Source: Massariosphaeria phaeospora (taxonomy: Eukaryota; Ascomycota; Dothideomycetes; Pleosporales). Taken from it: a DNA stretch of 64,000 nucleotides. The position numbers and the translations under genes are program-made. Location: contig JAADJZ010000009.1 in NCBI GenBank assembly GCA_011032825.1, forward strand, positions 1 through 64,000, read 5' to 3'. Below, piece by piece: positions 32,489 through 44,700 of the stretch (its first letter is position 1; each line of letters begins with the position of its first letter). The notes beneath the pieces were generated by a model. It did not search any database. It had not been told where the DNA came from and saw nothing but the letters and a program-made list of their open reading frames with translations.

Positions 32489-33423
32489 TGCAAAGGGTGA
32501 GTTGAGAGAGAACCACAGTAATTTGGTGAGGATGAGGGGTGCAGCAAGCAAATGCACATGTAGAACGCTGTTGTGGAAAACAAATGGGTGGAATATCCAA
32601 CCTAAACGTGCACCCGTCCCAAGGTGCATTGAGAGACACCTGTCGTTACTGGTTCGGACCCCACTCAAGCGGGGCAAAATAAGAGGCACAAACAGACATG
32701 TAGTACTTTGCGCGCTTAAATTCAATCAGTGTACCTGGAAAGGAACCGGCGTCGCAGGCCATAAGCGCATATTTGCAATATTGTCCGTTTGCCTCTGTGA
32801 TCGTACATGAGGCGAGAGGGACCGATGCATGGAGCTACAATAAAAATAGAAAATTTCTGACGGTTCCAGTATCAAGATATGCCACATGTGCAACTAAACC
32901 CTCTTGGTTGCGGACTTGCTCGCCTTGCCGCCCACATTCTGCATGTGTAAGGCGCTGAAAGCGAATCTTTCGTCTGACATTGAGGCGAGGACACAAACTC
33001 GGGGTTTACTCGGGCCTAAGGTTTCTCTGAAGGATCTCATGAGATTGCTACCCACGGGCAATCTCGCAGAGGATTTTCGAAGAAACACTGGGCCCGAGTA
33101 GTGTCTCCCCGCTTGCATCCCTGCATGCGCGTCGTTACGGAGGATCTGGGCCTGTCGTATCCAATAATGCAAAAGTGATTTGCCCTTCGCTTCGGAAGTG
33201 CCTCGATCATTGACAGGTATAATGTGCTGGTTATGGACTCAAGGGGTCGCTCATTGGGTTCGTTGGATGTGACGAACATGCATACGGCTAGTAGCTAGGA
33301 ATTCCAGTAACCAAACGGCGGTCACGCGTGAAGGATCCAGAGAGTATAATTACCTTGTCACCCATTACAACCACAAGCATACTTCCGAAAACCGTGGCTA
33401 CTGCAACCCCACGAATCAAAACT
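32489..33423. other. Intergenic region between cluster genes
   Basis: No supported gene. It should include the divergent promoters of the PTH11-like gene and the prenyltransferase. ORFs here are short and have no domain. Confidence 0.5.
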
Positions 33424-33631
33424 ATGAGTCCTCTGCAAGCTCTGATACCCTATGCGGAGCTTGTCCGACTCGATAAGCCAGTCGGCATTCTCAATATCTT
33501 TTTTCCATACTTCTACGGCTTTGCATTTGTCGTACTCACTTCTGAGCCAATCCCGACACTCCCTGACATATTGGCCAAACGTCTTCCGCTTTTGTTTTAC
33601 TCTGCATTCATGCTCCGGTCTGTGGGATGCG
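33424..33631 (+). pseudogene. UbiA-type prenyltransferase, 5' end only, cut by hAT insertion
   Basis: Starting at MSPLQALIPYAELVRLDKPV the frame gives 69 codons before running into the hAT terminus at 33,632. The visible part is the UbiA N-terminus: Y-A-x-L-x-R-L-x-K-P-x-G followed by the first membrane segment (NIFFPYFYGFAFVVL). The first Asp-rich motif (NxxxD) that binds the prenyl diphosphate would lie beyond the break and is absent. I do not find the remainder on the far side of the transposons. Intact relatives attach isoprenoid chains to aromatic acids, so it fits the neighbouring oxidases and methyltransferase. Confidence 0.8.
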
Positions 33632-33847
33632 CACAGTTGCTATCAATCAAATCAATCAGGCCGAGGGCCTCGGCCTGATTTGACTGGTGTTTTCAAGGAG
33701 GGTGAATTGATTTGATTGACTGATTGCTCAGCAGCTCTCGGCCTGATTGAGATCAGATTGATAGACTGCAAACAGATTGATAGACTGCAGTCCAAATAGC
33801 GGAAATTGCCGGCAGATGGGAGGGAGGTCAGATTTGTATGAGATTAA

Positions 33848-34114
33848 CTAGGCGCTATCACCCCAGTCCCATATACTGTACAATTGATCAATTGCCTCTT
33901 CAGTAAGCGGAGTCGTAGTCCTATCTTTGAAGCCAGCTCTGAGCCAGCATCGTATACAGTAAATTGCCGCGAGTAATTGAGGCGACAGAGCTCTACGCTT
34001 TGGCTCTAGGAGATCGCTAACCTCGCTAAACATACGCTCACATTCACAGCTAGATGCCGGAATTGATAGTACGTCAATAGCCAGCCTGCTGAGGTTGGGA
34101 TAGAGCTGCTTCAT
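33848..34114 (-). pseudogene. hAT transposase C-terminal dimerisation domain
   Basis: An 88-codon open segment with the hAT C-terminal signature LSIPASSCECERMFSEVSDL, then RRALSPQLLAAIYCIRCWL. It is the only long open part of the outer element; upstream on the minus strand (to about 34,985) the frame is broken. A nearly identical segment lies at 35,224-35,469 in the inner copy. Confidence 0.9.
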
Positions 34115-34986
34115 GCCTATCCAATAGGCAATCGGGTTAATTGAATGGGGGTGATTCGATGGGAGATGAGGCTCTCGTCTCCAAAGCTCAAACTCGTTAC
34201 TGCTATTAGCAACTGCTCTGCCTTGTACTGGATTTGTAAGGAGATCAATGCTTGCCTGTATATCCGATACTTTAACTTTCTTGCGCGAGCGTTCTAAATC
34301 TAGAGTCTCCTTCGGCTTGTACTCACTCCATAGCGCCTGAAAAGCGGCATCTGATGAGGCAATCCACCCAGGTTGATCTGCCCATGAGTTTTGACAGTAG
34401 AACTTCGTGTTTGGGTGCAGTATCGTAGCGGCGTAGTACGCTGGCGAGTTATTAAGTTTCTCTTAGTACCTTTGAAGCTTTTGCTATGCTGCGTATATGT
34501 TGATAGCTAGATAGTCCTCTAGCGAGTTCTCCTCGTTGTAATTGACGCTCTCGTATTGCTGCGCAATCTGCTCGTAGGTGTTGAGTACGTACTCAAAAGT
34601 AGAGATAACGTTATGTAGCGCACTGAATCTTCCAGTGTTGCCTCTGCCTTCGAGGCGCTTTGTGGCCACTTTCAATAGCTGTAGAACCTCAATGTACTAA
34701 GTAATAACACCCCAATCTGCTGCGCTTAATCTAGTTGACGTCATCTACGCCGAAGACTTAGCTATCTGATTCCCGCGGGCAGAGGCGTACGCAGCGGCCG
34801 TTCGTGTATTCTCGATATGATACTGTATGTAGGCATCAAGCGGATTCTTGAGCCTCTCAACAGCTCGCTCAAACGCAGAGCAGAAAGAGTTCTATCTATT
34901 TACTACTAGCTTAATCGGCTCAATCTTGTTTATATGGCTTCTGTTGAGCTTCTGCTTCCTTGCGTACGAAGCTGTATAGCAAATCG

Positions 34987-37900
34987 CACAGTTGCTATCA
35001 ATCAAATCAGTTAGGCCGAGGCCTCTGGCCTGATTTGACTAGTGTTTTCAAGAGAGGTGAATTGAATTGATTGACTGACTAATCAACAACTCTCGGCCTG
35101 ATTGAGATCAGATTGATAGACTGCAAACAGATTGATAGACTGTAATCCAAATAGCGGAAATTGCCGGCAGTTGGGAGGGAGGTTAGATTTGTATGAGATT
35201 GCCTAGGCGCTATTACTCCAGTTCTATATACTGTACAATTGATCGATTGCCTCTTCAGTAAGCGGAGTTGTAGCTCTATCCTTGAAGCCAGCCTTGAGCC
35301 AGCATCGTACACAGTGAATTGCCGCGAGTAATTGAGGCGACAGAGCTTTACGCTTTGGCTCTAGGAGATCGCCGACCTCACTAAACATACGTTCACACTC
35401 ACAGCTAGATGCCGGAATTGATAGTACGTCAATAGCCAGCCTGCTGAGGTTGGGATAGAGCTGCTTCATGCCTATCCAATAGGCAATCGGGTCAATTGAA
35501 TGGGGGTGATCTGATGGGAGATGAGGCTCTCGTCTCTAAAGCTCGTACTCGTTACTGCTATCGGCAACTGCTCTGCCTTGTACCGGATTTGTGAGCAGAT
35601 CAATGCTTGCCTGTATATCTGATACCTTGACTTTCTTGCGTAAGCGTTCTAAATCTAGAGTTTCCTTTGGCTCGTACTTACTTCATAGCGCCTAAAAAGC
35701 AGCATCTGATAAAGCAATCTAGCTAGGTTGATCTGCCTATGAGTTTTGACAGTAGAACTTCGTATTTGAGTGCAGTATTGTAGCGGCGTAGTACGCTAGT
35801 AAGTTATTAAGTTTCTTTTAGTACTTTTAAAGCTTTTGCTACGCTGCGCGTACGTTGATAGCTAGATAATTCTCTAGCAAGTTTGCTTAGTTGTAATTGA
35901 CGCTTTCGTATTGCTGCGCAATCTGCTCGTAGGTGTTGAGTAAGTACTCAAAAGTAAAAATAACGTTATGTAGCGCACTAAATTTTCTACTGTTGCTTCT
36001 GCCTTTAAGGCGCTTTGTAGCAACTTTCAACAGCTGTAGAACCTTAATGTACTAAGTAATAATACTTTAATCTGCTGCGCTCAATCTAGTTGACGTTATC
36101 TACGCTAGAAACTTAGCTATCTAATTTCCGCGAGCAAAGGCGTACGCAGCAGCTGTACGCGTATTCTCAATATAGTACTAGATGTAGGCATTAAGCGAAT
36201 TCTTAAGCTTCTTAACAGCTCGCTTAAACGCAAAGCAAAAGAAGTTCTATCTAGTTACTACTAGCTTAATCGGCTCAATCTGTTTATATAGCTTTTGTTA
36301 AGCTTTTGCTTCTTTGCGTACAAAGCTGTATAGCAAATTGTACTGTTAAAGTGTTTTAATGTAGTAGAGAACATCTATAAGAACACCTAGCGAGCTATAT
36401 TTGCGCTAATCTAGCAACAATTTCTTCTTAAGCGCATGCTAAGTTTTCTTGTTTTTAAAAGCTTTTTTATTTACTCTAAACATAATTGTTTGGCTTATAA
36501 AATTGAGAGTGTAAGAGCTGCAGCGAAGTTGCTAGTAATCTGCATCAAAGCTATACACTTTTGCTAAATAATCTACGGCAGTGTTGTTATTGCCTGCGTT
36601 ATTTAAAATAAAGTATTCTATTTTTTTAAAGTAAATATTAAAGCTTTGAAGAGTTTTTTGTATTACTAAAGCAATTTTTTTACTTGTGTAGGCACTAGAT
36701 AGCTGTAAAAAAGAAATTAAAATTTTTTAAATGCAACTCGTTGAATCCGCGTAGTAAGCAACAATACTAAAATAGCTTTTCTTACTTTCTTTTACAGTTT
36801 AGCTGTTAAACGATAGATGTATTTTACTTAGCGCGTTTAATAAGTTCTCTATTACTTAAAGTTGTAAGTAATTAAACAGTTGCATTGTATATCTAGCTAC
36901 ACTTTGATAATTCTTCTATAGCGCTCTAAAAGCTTTCGAATTAGCTATTTGCAATAGATTCTTAAAAGCAAGCGTTTCAAACTCTTTTAGAGAATAATTG
37001 TTTGCTACTAGCTACTTAATAGCTGCTATTTAAAACTTCTGTACGTTAAAGTTGCTTAGCGCGTTGCTTACTACTTGCGAAATAACAATGCTGCTGTGTA
37101 TAAGTTGCTGTATTGTACGCTAGCTACCTAGCAAAAGTGCTTCTATTCGCTTGCTTAACGGCGTAAAGTTGTAGCTTCGTTTTTTAGCTTGTAGATAAGC
37201 TGCAGTAGATAAAGTTGATATACTAACGTCGTACAACCTACTACTTTTTTAGTTTATTATTTTATTTCTATAGCAGTACGCGTATACGAAAAATATTCGC
37301 TTAAAAGCTTAGCAAAAGCATACGCAATAGCTATAACGATAAATCTACGATTTCTAGTGTTTCTATGTACGCAGCAGCGCTATATAGTCAAGCAACTAAT
37401 TCTAGTTAATTCTATTAAAGTTATTTTCAAATCGTACGTTAAGAGCTTTGTTAAAAGCAAGCAATTTACTCTTTGTAGCAAATAGAGCAACTAAAGTTGC
37501 AGCAAGTGCAAGCGATAAATTACAGCGCTTACGCATTTTTACTTCGAAAGTTTAAGTACTTTGCGTATTAGCGGCGGCAGCTACGGCAGCAGCGCGCTTA
37601 TAGTAGCAAGTAAAACGTTAGCTTATTGTAAATACAGCTAACAAAGTAAATAAAAGCAATTGATAGTAATAAGCGAAATTTTGCGAGTGCAAAGTACTTA
37701 AAAGCGTGCGCTACACTAGTTAACTCGTACGCCTACTAATCAAAAGCTAAAACAAATACTAGAAATTCTATTACAAACTCGCTATACGCTAATTTCTATA
37801 GCTTTAAAAACGGCTCTATCTATACGAGTGCTATATAGGCTCTTTAGCTAAATTAGATCTCTAATAGAAAAAACAATTAATTCGTTTCTAACTTTCTAAT

Positions 37901-38025
37901 TAGGCTAGCCATTACTAATTAATTTAACTGCAAAAAATTAAGAAAGTAAATTGATTTGATTAACTTATTACATAATTAATTAATTAATTAGTTAACTGCA
38001 ACGAAACTAATTGTTAGCATTTGTA
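34987..38025 (-). mobile_element. Inner hAT transposon with 8-bp target duplication
   Basis: It begins CACAGTTGCTATCAATCA and ends with the complementary terminal repeat, 3,039 bp. Flanks are GCAAATCG (34,979-34,986) and GCAAATTG (38,026-38,033): an 8-bp hAT target duplication differing by one C-to-T change. It interrupts the outer copy of the same family. RIP damage rises from left to right, and almost no frame survives after about 35.5 kb. The dimerisation domain at 35,224-35,469 is the last readable part of the transposase. Confidence 0.9.
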
Positions 38026-39701
38026 GCAAATTGTACTGTTAAAGTATTTTGATGTAGTAGAGAACATCTATAAGAACACCTAGCAGGTTATGTTTACGCT
38101 AATCTAGCAATAATTTTATCTTAAGCACGTGCTAAGTTTTTTTGTTTTCGAAAGCTTTTTTATTTACTCTAAACATTATTGTTTGGCTTATAAAATTGAA
38201 AGTGTAGGAGCTGTAGCAAAGTTGCTAGTAATTTACATTAAAGCTATACGCCTTTGCTAAATAATCTACAACAGTGTTGTTATTGCCTACGTTGTTTAAA
38301 ATAAAGTATTCTACTTTTTTAAAGTTAATATTAAAGCTTTGAAAAGTTTTTTGTATTACTAAAGCAATTTTTTTACCTGTGTAGGCACTAGATAGCTGTG
38401 AAAAAGAAATCGAGAAATCTCGAATGCAACTCGCCGAATTTGCGTAGTAAGCAACAATACTAAAATAGCTTTTCTTGCTTCTTTTTACAGTTTAGCTATT
38501 AAACGATAAGTGTATTTTACTTAGCGCGTTCGACAAGTTCTTTATTACTTAAAGTTGTAAGTAATTAAATAGTTGCATTATATATCTAGCTACACTTTGA
38601 TAATTCTTCTATAGCGCTCTAAAAGCTTTTGAATTAGCTATTTGCAGCAGATTCTTAAACTCTTTTAGAAAGTAATTGTTTGCTACAAGCTACTTAATAG
38701 CTGCTATTTAAAACTTTTGTACGTTAAAGTTGCCTAGCGCGTTGCTTACTACTTGCGAGATAACAATGCTGCTATGTATAAGTTGCTGTATTGTACGCTA
38801 ACTATCTAGCAAAAGTACTTCTATTTGCTCGCTCGACGGCGTAAAATTGTAGTCTTGTTTTTTAGCTTGTAAATAAGCTGCAGTAGATAAAGTTAATGTA
38901 CTAACGTTGTACAACCTACTATTTCTAGTTTATTGTTTTATTTCTATAGTAGTACGCGTACACGCAAAATATTCGCTTAGAAGTTTAGCAAAGGCATACG
39001 CAATAGCTGTAACGATAAATCTACGACTTCTAGTATTTCTATATACGCAGCAGCGCTATATAGTTAAGCAACTAATTCTAGTTAATTTTATTAAAGTTAT
39101 TTTTAAATCGTGCGTTAAGAGCTTTGTTAAGAGCAAGCAATTTACTTTTTATAGTAGATAAAGCAACTAAGTTTGCAGCAAGTGCAAGCAATAGATTACA
39201 GCGCTTACGCATTTTTACTTTGAAAGTTTAAGTACTTTGCGTATTAGCGGCGGCAGCTGCGGCAGCAGCGCGCTTATAGTAGCGAGTAAAACGTTAGCTT
39301 ATTGTAAATACAGCTAACAAAGTAAATAGAAGCAATTAATAGTAATAAGCAAAAGTTTGCAAGTGCAAAGTACTTAGAAGCGTGCGCTACACTAGTTAAC
39401 TTGTACGCCTACCAATTAAAAGCCAAAACAAATACTAGAAATTTTATTACGAACTCGCTATACGCTAATTTTTATAGCTTCAAAAACGGCTCTATTTGTA
39501 CGAGTGCTATATAGGCCCTTTAGCTAACTTAGATTTCTAATAGAAAAAACAATTAATTTGTTTCTAACTTTCTAATTAGGCTAGCTATTACTAATTAATT
39601 TGACTGCAAAAAATCAAGAAAGTAAATTGATTTGATTAACTTATTACATAATCAATTAATTAATTAGTTAACTGCAACGAGACTAATTGTTAGCATTTGT
39701 A

Positions 39702-40840
39702 GAAGCTACGATTAACAAAATACGCCTAGAATTAAGTTGAGCTTTTTGAACACTTATTGAACTAAAGAAGAAACTAACGAACGCTACTACCTAGCTAAGA
39801 AACTAGTATACTAAAAGAAAACGCAACGCTTTCTAGAATAAATAGTTGTACACTAAAGTAGCATGTCGAACCAAACCAAACTAAAGAGTTATTTTCGAAC
39901 TAGATTGCATAGAGCTTTTTCGCTGCTTTTTCTTTAAGCAGCTGTTTCTTTCTATTAAAGTATCTAGCTAGCTGCGATACGAACATTTATTGCTAAAAAA
40001 AACAATATTAAGCAATTCTCTTAATAGCTTAAGAGCTTCTAGCAACAAGTTTATAGTTTTTTTTTATTCTTTACAAAGCTTTTATGTATTTACTATACTA
40101 GGTATTGTAAAGCTAAGTAGCTTTACGTATTTGTTTTTTTTCTATTAATAGCTACTATAGGCTACAATAGGCTAGATTAGTTACGTGCAAAGCTTTTAAA
40201 AGTACTTCGCACTAAATTGCTGCTAAAACAGCAATTCGCTTTTTTTACACGAATAGTTATACTGTTATAGTATTTTCATTACTATACTATTAATTTATTT
40301 CAAGTGTTATTAAACCTACGATTAAACGTAGTTTTACAAGTATTGTTGATACAAGGCTTAAAAAAGTAAAAGTACGCTAGCGAATAGGTAGAAAGTACTT
40401 ACTGTTAGGTATAAATTAGGTTAGAATTGCACAAACCTAAAGTTAAAGTTAAGTTAAAGTAATTAAAGCGTAGGTTAAAGTTAAGTTATAAGTACTACTT
40501 TTAGGTTAATAAACTTGTTATAACTAGCTGTTATAATTATAAAAAGAAAATATATTAAAATATAAAATTGTAGAAATCTGTGCTAACTTTAAGTTAAGTT
40601 AGCACTAGAGTTTTACGTAAGCTAACTTAACTTTAACGTTTAGCTTTTGCTTTTTTGTTATTTTGTTAAATTGTATAAGCTAGTTAAAAGCTATTTAATT
40701 ATTGCTATAACTACTATTGCTAACGTGTATAAAGTAATTTTTAAGTAAGTTAAGTATCTAGTGCTTTATAACTATAGCTGCTTTGACAATAACTATAAGC
40801 GCAATTGCTTTGCTATTAGCTCTTTGTTATAAACAAAGAT
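39702..40840. other. RIP-degraded AT-rich DNA with a repeat shared with the window end
   Basis: No genes. The segment at 40,374-40,510 (GTACGCTAGCGAATAGGTAG, then GGTATAAATTAGGTTA and AAGTTAAG repeats) recurs at 63,712-63,900, so it belongs to another unidentified repeat family. The (AAGTTA)n-like part is probably a RIP product of a G/C-containing short repeat. Confidence 0.6.
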
Positions 40841-41325
40841 AATACTAGGTATCGTAAACTAAGCAACGACGTAGAAAAGTTGTTAGAGCTTGCAAGTTTG
40901 CAAAACGAAAGTACAGCAATGCGCGAAGCAGAATTAAGTTAGCAGTTACGTAATAGTAATTAGTGCGATTAAAGCTTTAGCAAACTAAGTATACTAAGTA
41001 GCAAGCGCTTAGCTAGCCTAAAGCGCTTAGTAACTAAGCATACTAAGCGAACTAAGCAAAACGCTTTTAGCAAAGAATTATAGAACTATATAAATTAGCA
41101 GAATTTCTTTTACAGTTTAGATTCTTTGTAGTTAACTTTTCTAAGTACATTTTATACATAGATTAGATTTATAAGCAACAAATTGTTACTTTGTTATTCT
41201 ATTTAAAATAGAATTGAGATTGTTTTTTTGTTGTTATTAAGCTTTTCGAACACAGAACAATTTCTTAGGCAGAATCTTTAAGTTTAATAACTCGTACCTT
41301 TAGTAAAAGAACACTTTTAATAACA
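40841..41325 (+). repeat. 5' LTR of the gypsy element at 40.8-48.0 kb (partner 47,509-47,993)
   Basis: The two LTRs align along their whole length with mostly transition differences, including AAGTTGTTAGAGCTTGCAAG and GCAGTTACGTAATAGTAATT in both. Boundaries are uncertain by a few bases because RIP has altered the expected TG..CA ends. Confidence 0.85.
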
Positions 41326-44129
41326 CGTTAACTACTTTAGGTTTAAAACTAAAACAACATAACAACTTTAGCAAGCTTAAGTAGTAGCAGCGCTAAAGCA
41401 CTAGCACGCACCGCAGCAATAGTACTAGTAGAGCAAGCTAACTAGATAGAACAAATAAGCAAGCAATTAGCGAACTATTAGAAATAGTAGCAATTTTAAA
41501 GAATTAAAAAACTAGTACTGCCGCAAAGGCACTGTTCCTAAAAAAATATAGCAAAAAAAAAAACACTACGATTATTCTTTACAAACATCGACTTCTACTG
41601 CTGTTACTATGCAACGAGCTTTTTTACAAAACAAAATAAAATCTTTGCAGCTAGAATGCACATAAAAGACAACGTAGCAAAGTAGTTTTAGCTACACGCA
41701 AACAACTATGTTAAAAGCAACAGCAAGCAAAAAATAAAGCAAAACACGCAACGCATTTTTAAAAACTAAAAATTGTTTAAAAAAAAGCTTTATACGATCT
41801 ACGAGAAAGTAAACGAAACACAATAAGCAATAAACAAACTTAAACTACTACAACAAAAAAAATCTGCAAGTGAATATACAATTAAGTTTAAAAAAATTTA
41901 AGCTAAAGTAGACAACGTAAGAGAACAAAGCTTATGCAAGTTTTACTACGCAAGACTAAAAAAACATGTAAAAAATAAAATTAGTTAAAACAAAAAACTT
42001 AAGAAACTTAAAAAGTTAATTAAAACTGCGGTACAAATTAACAACTAACTATAGCAACAATAGTAGAAACGCAAGTTCACTGTTAAACTATACATACGCT
42101 TAGTAGCTACGATCAAAAAAACTTATTACTATAATCTAATAAATATCGACAGCGTTAAACGAGTTTAAAACAATAAACTACTACAAAAGCAGTTTAACAA
42201 AAGGAACGCTACTTTAACAAAGCAAAACCTTAAAAACAAATTGTTAAAAGAAAAACGCTAGAGACGTTACGACAATAAAGTATACTTTTAATGCAGCAAA
42301 AACAAACACTTTTGCAAAAACTGCTTAGAAATACAACAAAAAGTAGCAAGCGCGCAAGCTGCTACTATTGCTATAGTTTAACTATAGCAAGTAGCTACAC
42401 TATACCTAAAAAACCTTAAAAAATTAAAGAACAATTAGATTTAAATAGAAAGTTTTAAAAACGTTACGAAGCTAACAAACAAAGACAACAAAAAACTATT
42501 AACTTTACAAGTTCTGAAAATTAACGAACAGCTATAGAACTACAAATGCTAAATGTGCAGCTAAAAAACCTACATTGCTTAGTATTGCAAAAACAAGTTT
42601 TATACGCTTTAAATTGAAGAACTACAAAAATAGAAAGTTGCAAACGCAGCAATAGCACAACAAAAGCTAACAAAAAAAAAATACAGTTCGCGAATTAAGA
42701 TAATTACAAAAACCTACTTTAGCACTAGTGCAAGAAAAAGAACTGTGTATACTACGCAAACAATAAAATTCTTACTTAGCAATAGCTAAGATTACTATTA
42801 TACGTTTTGCTTAAAGATAGCGAATGTACAGTAGCAAAATGCTACGTACATAACTACAACAATTAGTTTAAAAACTACAGTAGTAGCTGCGGATAAGCAA
42901 AGTGTTACAACAAGAAATGCTAAACACACTAGTTTTACAAGCATATTACAAAATAGTAGCTTATAAGTTTAAAAAACAAGGACTACTTAAAATGCAACAA
43001 CGAATTATGTATAAAAAACTACAATACGTGCTAAGCAGCACGCTAGCTTTTTTGCATTACAAAATGCACTATCTATAAGCTATAAAAAAATGCAACGAAA
43101 TAAAATTTTAAAAACTAAAACTACGATAAGTTTTTAAAGCTTTAGAAATGCTTCGCTAGCAAATGCAACTACTACAAATAATAAAACATTTTAAAAAAAC
43201 AAGCTTTAAAAGCTTTTTTAGCAAAAAACTAGCGAGCTACTAAACCTACGGTTAGAATAGTATAAGTACTTTTAACACAACTATACAAAGCGTACAAAAA
43301 ACGCAACTAGAATAAAATTATATAAAAGTAAAAGCAAAAGTTGCAAGCTAAAAGCTTACTGCACTACTTAATAGCAAAGCTGCTTAAACATTAGTCTCTT
43401 TAGAATAAGTAAAAAGAAATAGAATACTTTACTAAGTTAAAAATAGACTAATACGAACAGTGTTAGCTAACGGACAACTACTAGAATATAAAAACAGTTT
43501 AATTAACTTAAAAACTTAAAAAGTTAAGTTAAAAGTTGCGAGCATTAGACACTAACAGTGTATTAATATTATAAACTTTAAAAGTTTTAACATGTATATT
43601 AAGTACAACTAGCTACAAAAACACAACTTTAACATTAATTAAGAAAATAAAACAATACGCAGCTAAAGGCTTAGAAAGAAAGTTGCTGTAGTATTACAAA
43701 ACAGTTTAACAATTTAAAGCTTACTTAAGAATAAAAAAATTAGTTTAATTTTACTTTACAAAACTGCGAGAATTTGTAAAAAAAGCTTTTAGCAAATAAG
43801 AGTTATATAGATACAACAAGTTGCGCTTTTAAAAACAAGCAAACCGCGATTTAACCTTTTAAAAGAATAAAAAAAAAAGTTTAAAAACTTTTTCACTAAA
43901 TACTAAACAGAGTTTAGAAGCTTTTTTAAAAAAAACAAAAAGCACAACTTAGCAAACTACTAAAAATAAAATTACAAAATTATTCTTAAGAAAAGAATAA
44001 AACTGCGACTAGAACTAATGTATTCTCTAACTTACGACTAGCAGAAAGAATTAAAAAAATACATTTAAAGAAATATTTAACAAGAATATATACAACTAAG
44101 CGAAAGCTTAATAGCTTCGCTAATATTGT

Positions 44130-44700
44130 TTGTACTAAAGAAAAACAAAAAATTGAAACTGTGCGTAAACTATCAACAGCTTAACAACGTTACACGAAAA
44201 AACTAATACTTACTACCGCTTATTTAAAAGCTTATAGATTAATTTTAAAAAGTAAAATAAATTACGAAACTTAACGTACAAAACAGATACTATCGCATTA
44301 AAATTGCAAAAGAGCACGAATAGTTAACAGCTTTTAAAACTCGATATAGACTCTATAAGTACTAGGTTATGCCGTTTAAACTAACTAATGCCTTAGCTAC
44401 GTTTTAAGCTCTAATTAACAAAGTACTATATAAATACTTAAACATTTTTGTTACAGCGTACTTAAACAACGTATTAATATACTCTAAAAAAACGCTCGAA
44501 GAACATTAAAAACATGTTAAAAAAGTACTACAGAAAATAAAGCAGTACTAACTACTACTTTACTTGAAAAAATGTAAATTTCACGTTACAAAAACTAGCT
44601 ATTTAGAATTTATTATTTTAAAAGAAAATGTATTTATAAACCCGAAGAAAATTTAAACTATACAAAAATAGCTAACTTCTAAAACAATCAAAAACGTGCA
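44130..44700 (+). pseudogene. Reverse transcriptase remnant (gypsy)
   Basis: Reading through stops, family landmarks appear in order: V-x-Y-x-x-L-N-x-x-T near 44,165, P-L-I near 44,215, F-K-T-R-Y-G near 44,330, M-P-F-x-L-T-N-A near 44,370 and Y-L-N-N-V-L-x-Y-S near 44,460, where the active-site YLDD has changed to YLNN. No function remains. Confidence 0.8.

Larger units (their letters stand above)
33632..39701 (-). mobile_element. Outer hAT transposon (about 3.02 kb of its own sequence, split by the inner copy)
   Basis: The two parts, 33,632-34,986 and 38,026/38,034-39,701, join to a full-length element. The left end begins CACAGTTGCTATCAATCA; the right end, read inward, is its RIP-changed counterpart. 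Transposase would be on the minus strand with the C-terminal dimerisation domain at the left. The left part is little mutated, the right part heavily so. The 8-bp flanks (GGGATGCG left, GAAGCTAC right) do not match, so either RIP erased the duplication or the ends have been rearranged. It interrupts the prenyltransferase. Confidence 0.85.

Noticed and set aside
40430..40520. Degenerate telomere-type repeat (AAGTTAAGTTA, TTAGGTTA)
   Set aside because: Period irregular, TTAGGG units absent, and the same segment with the same unique flank recurs at 63.7 kb, so it belongs to an interspersed repeat.
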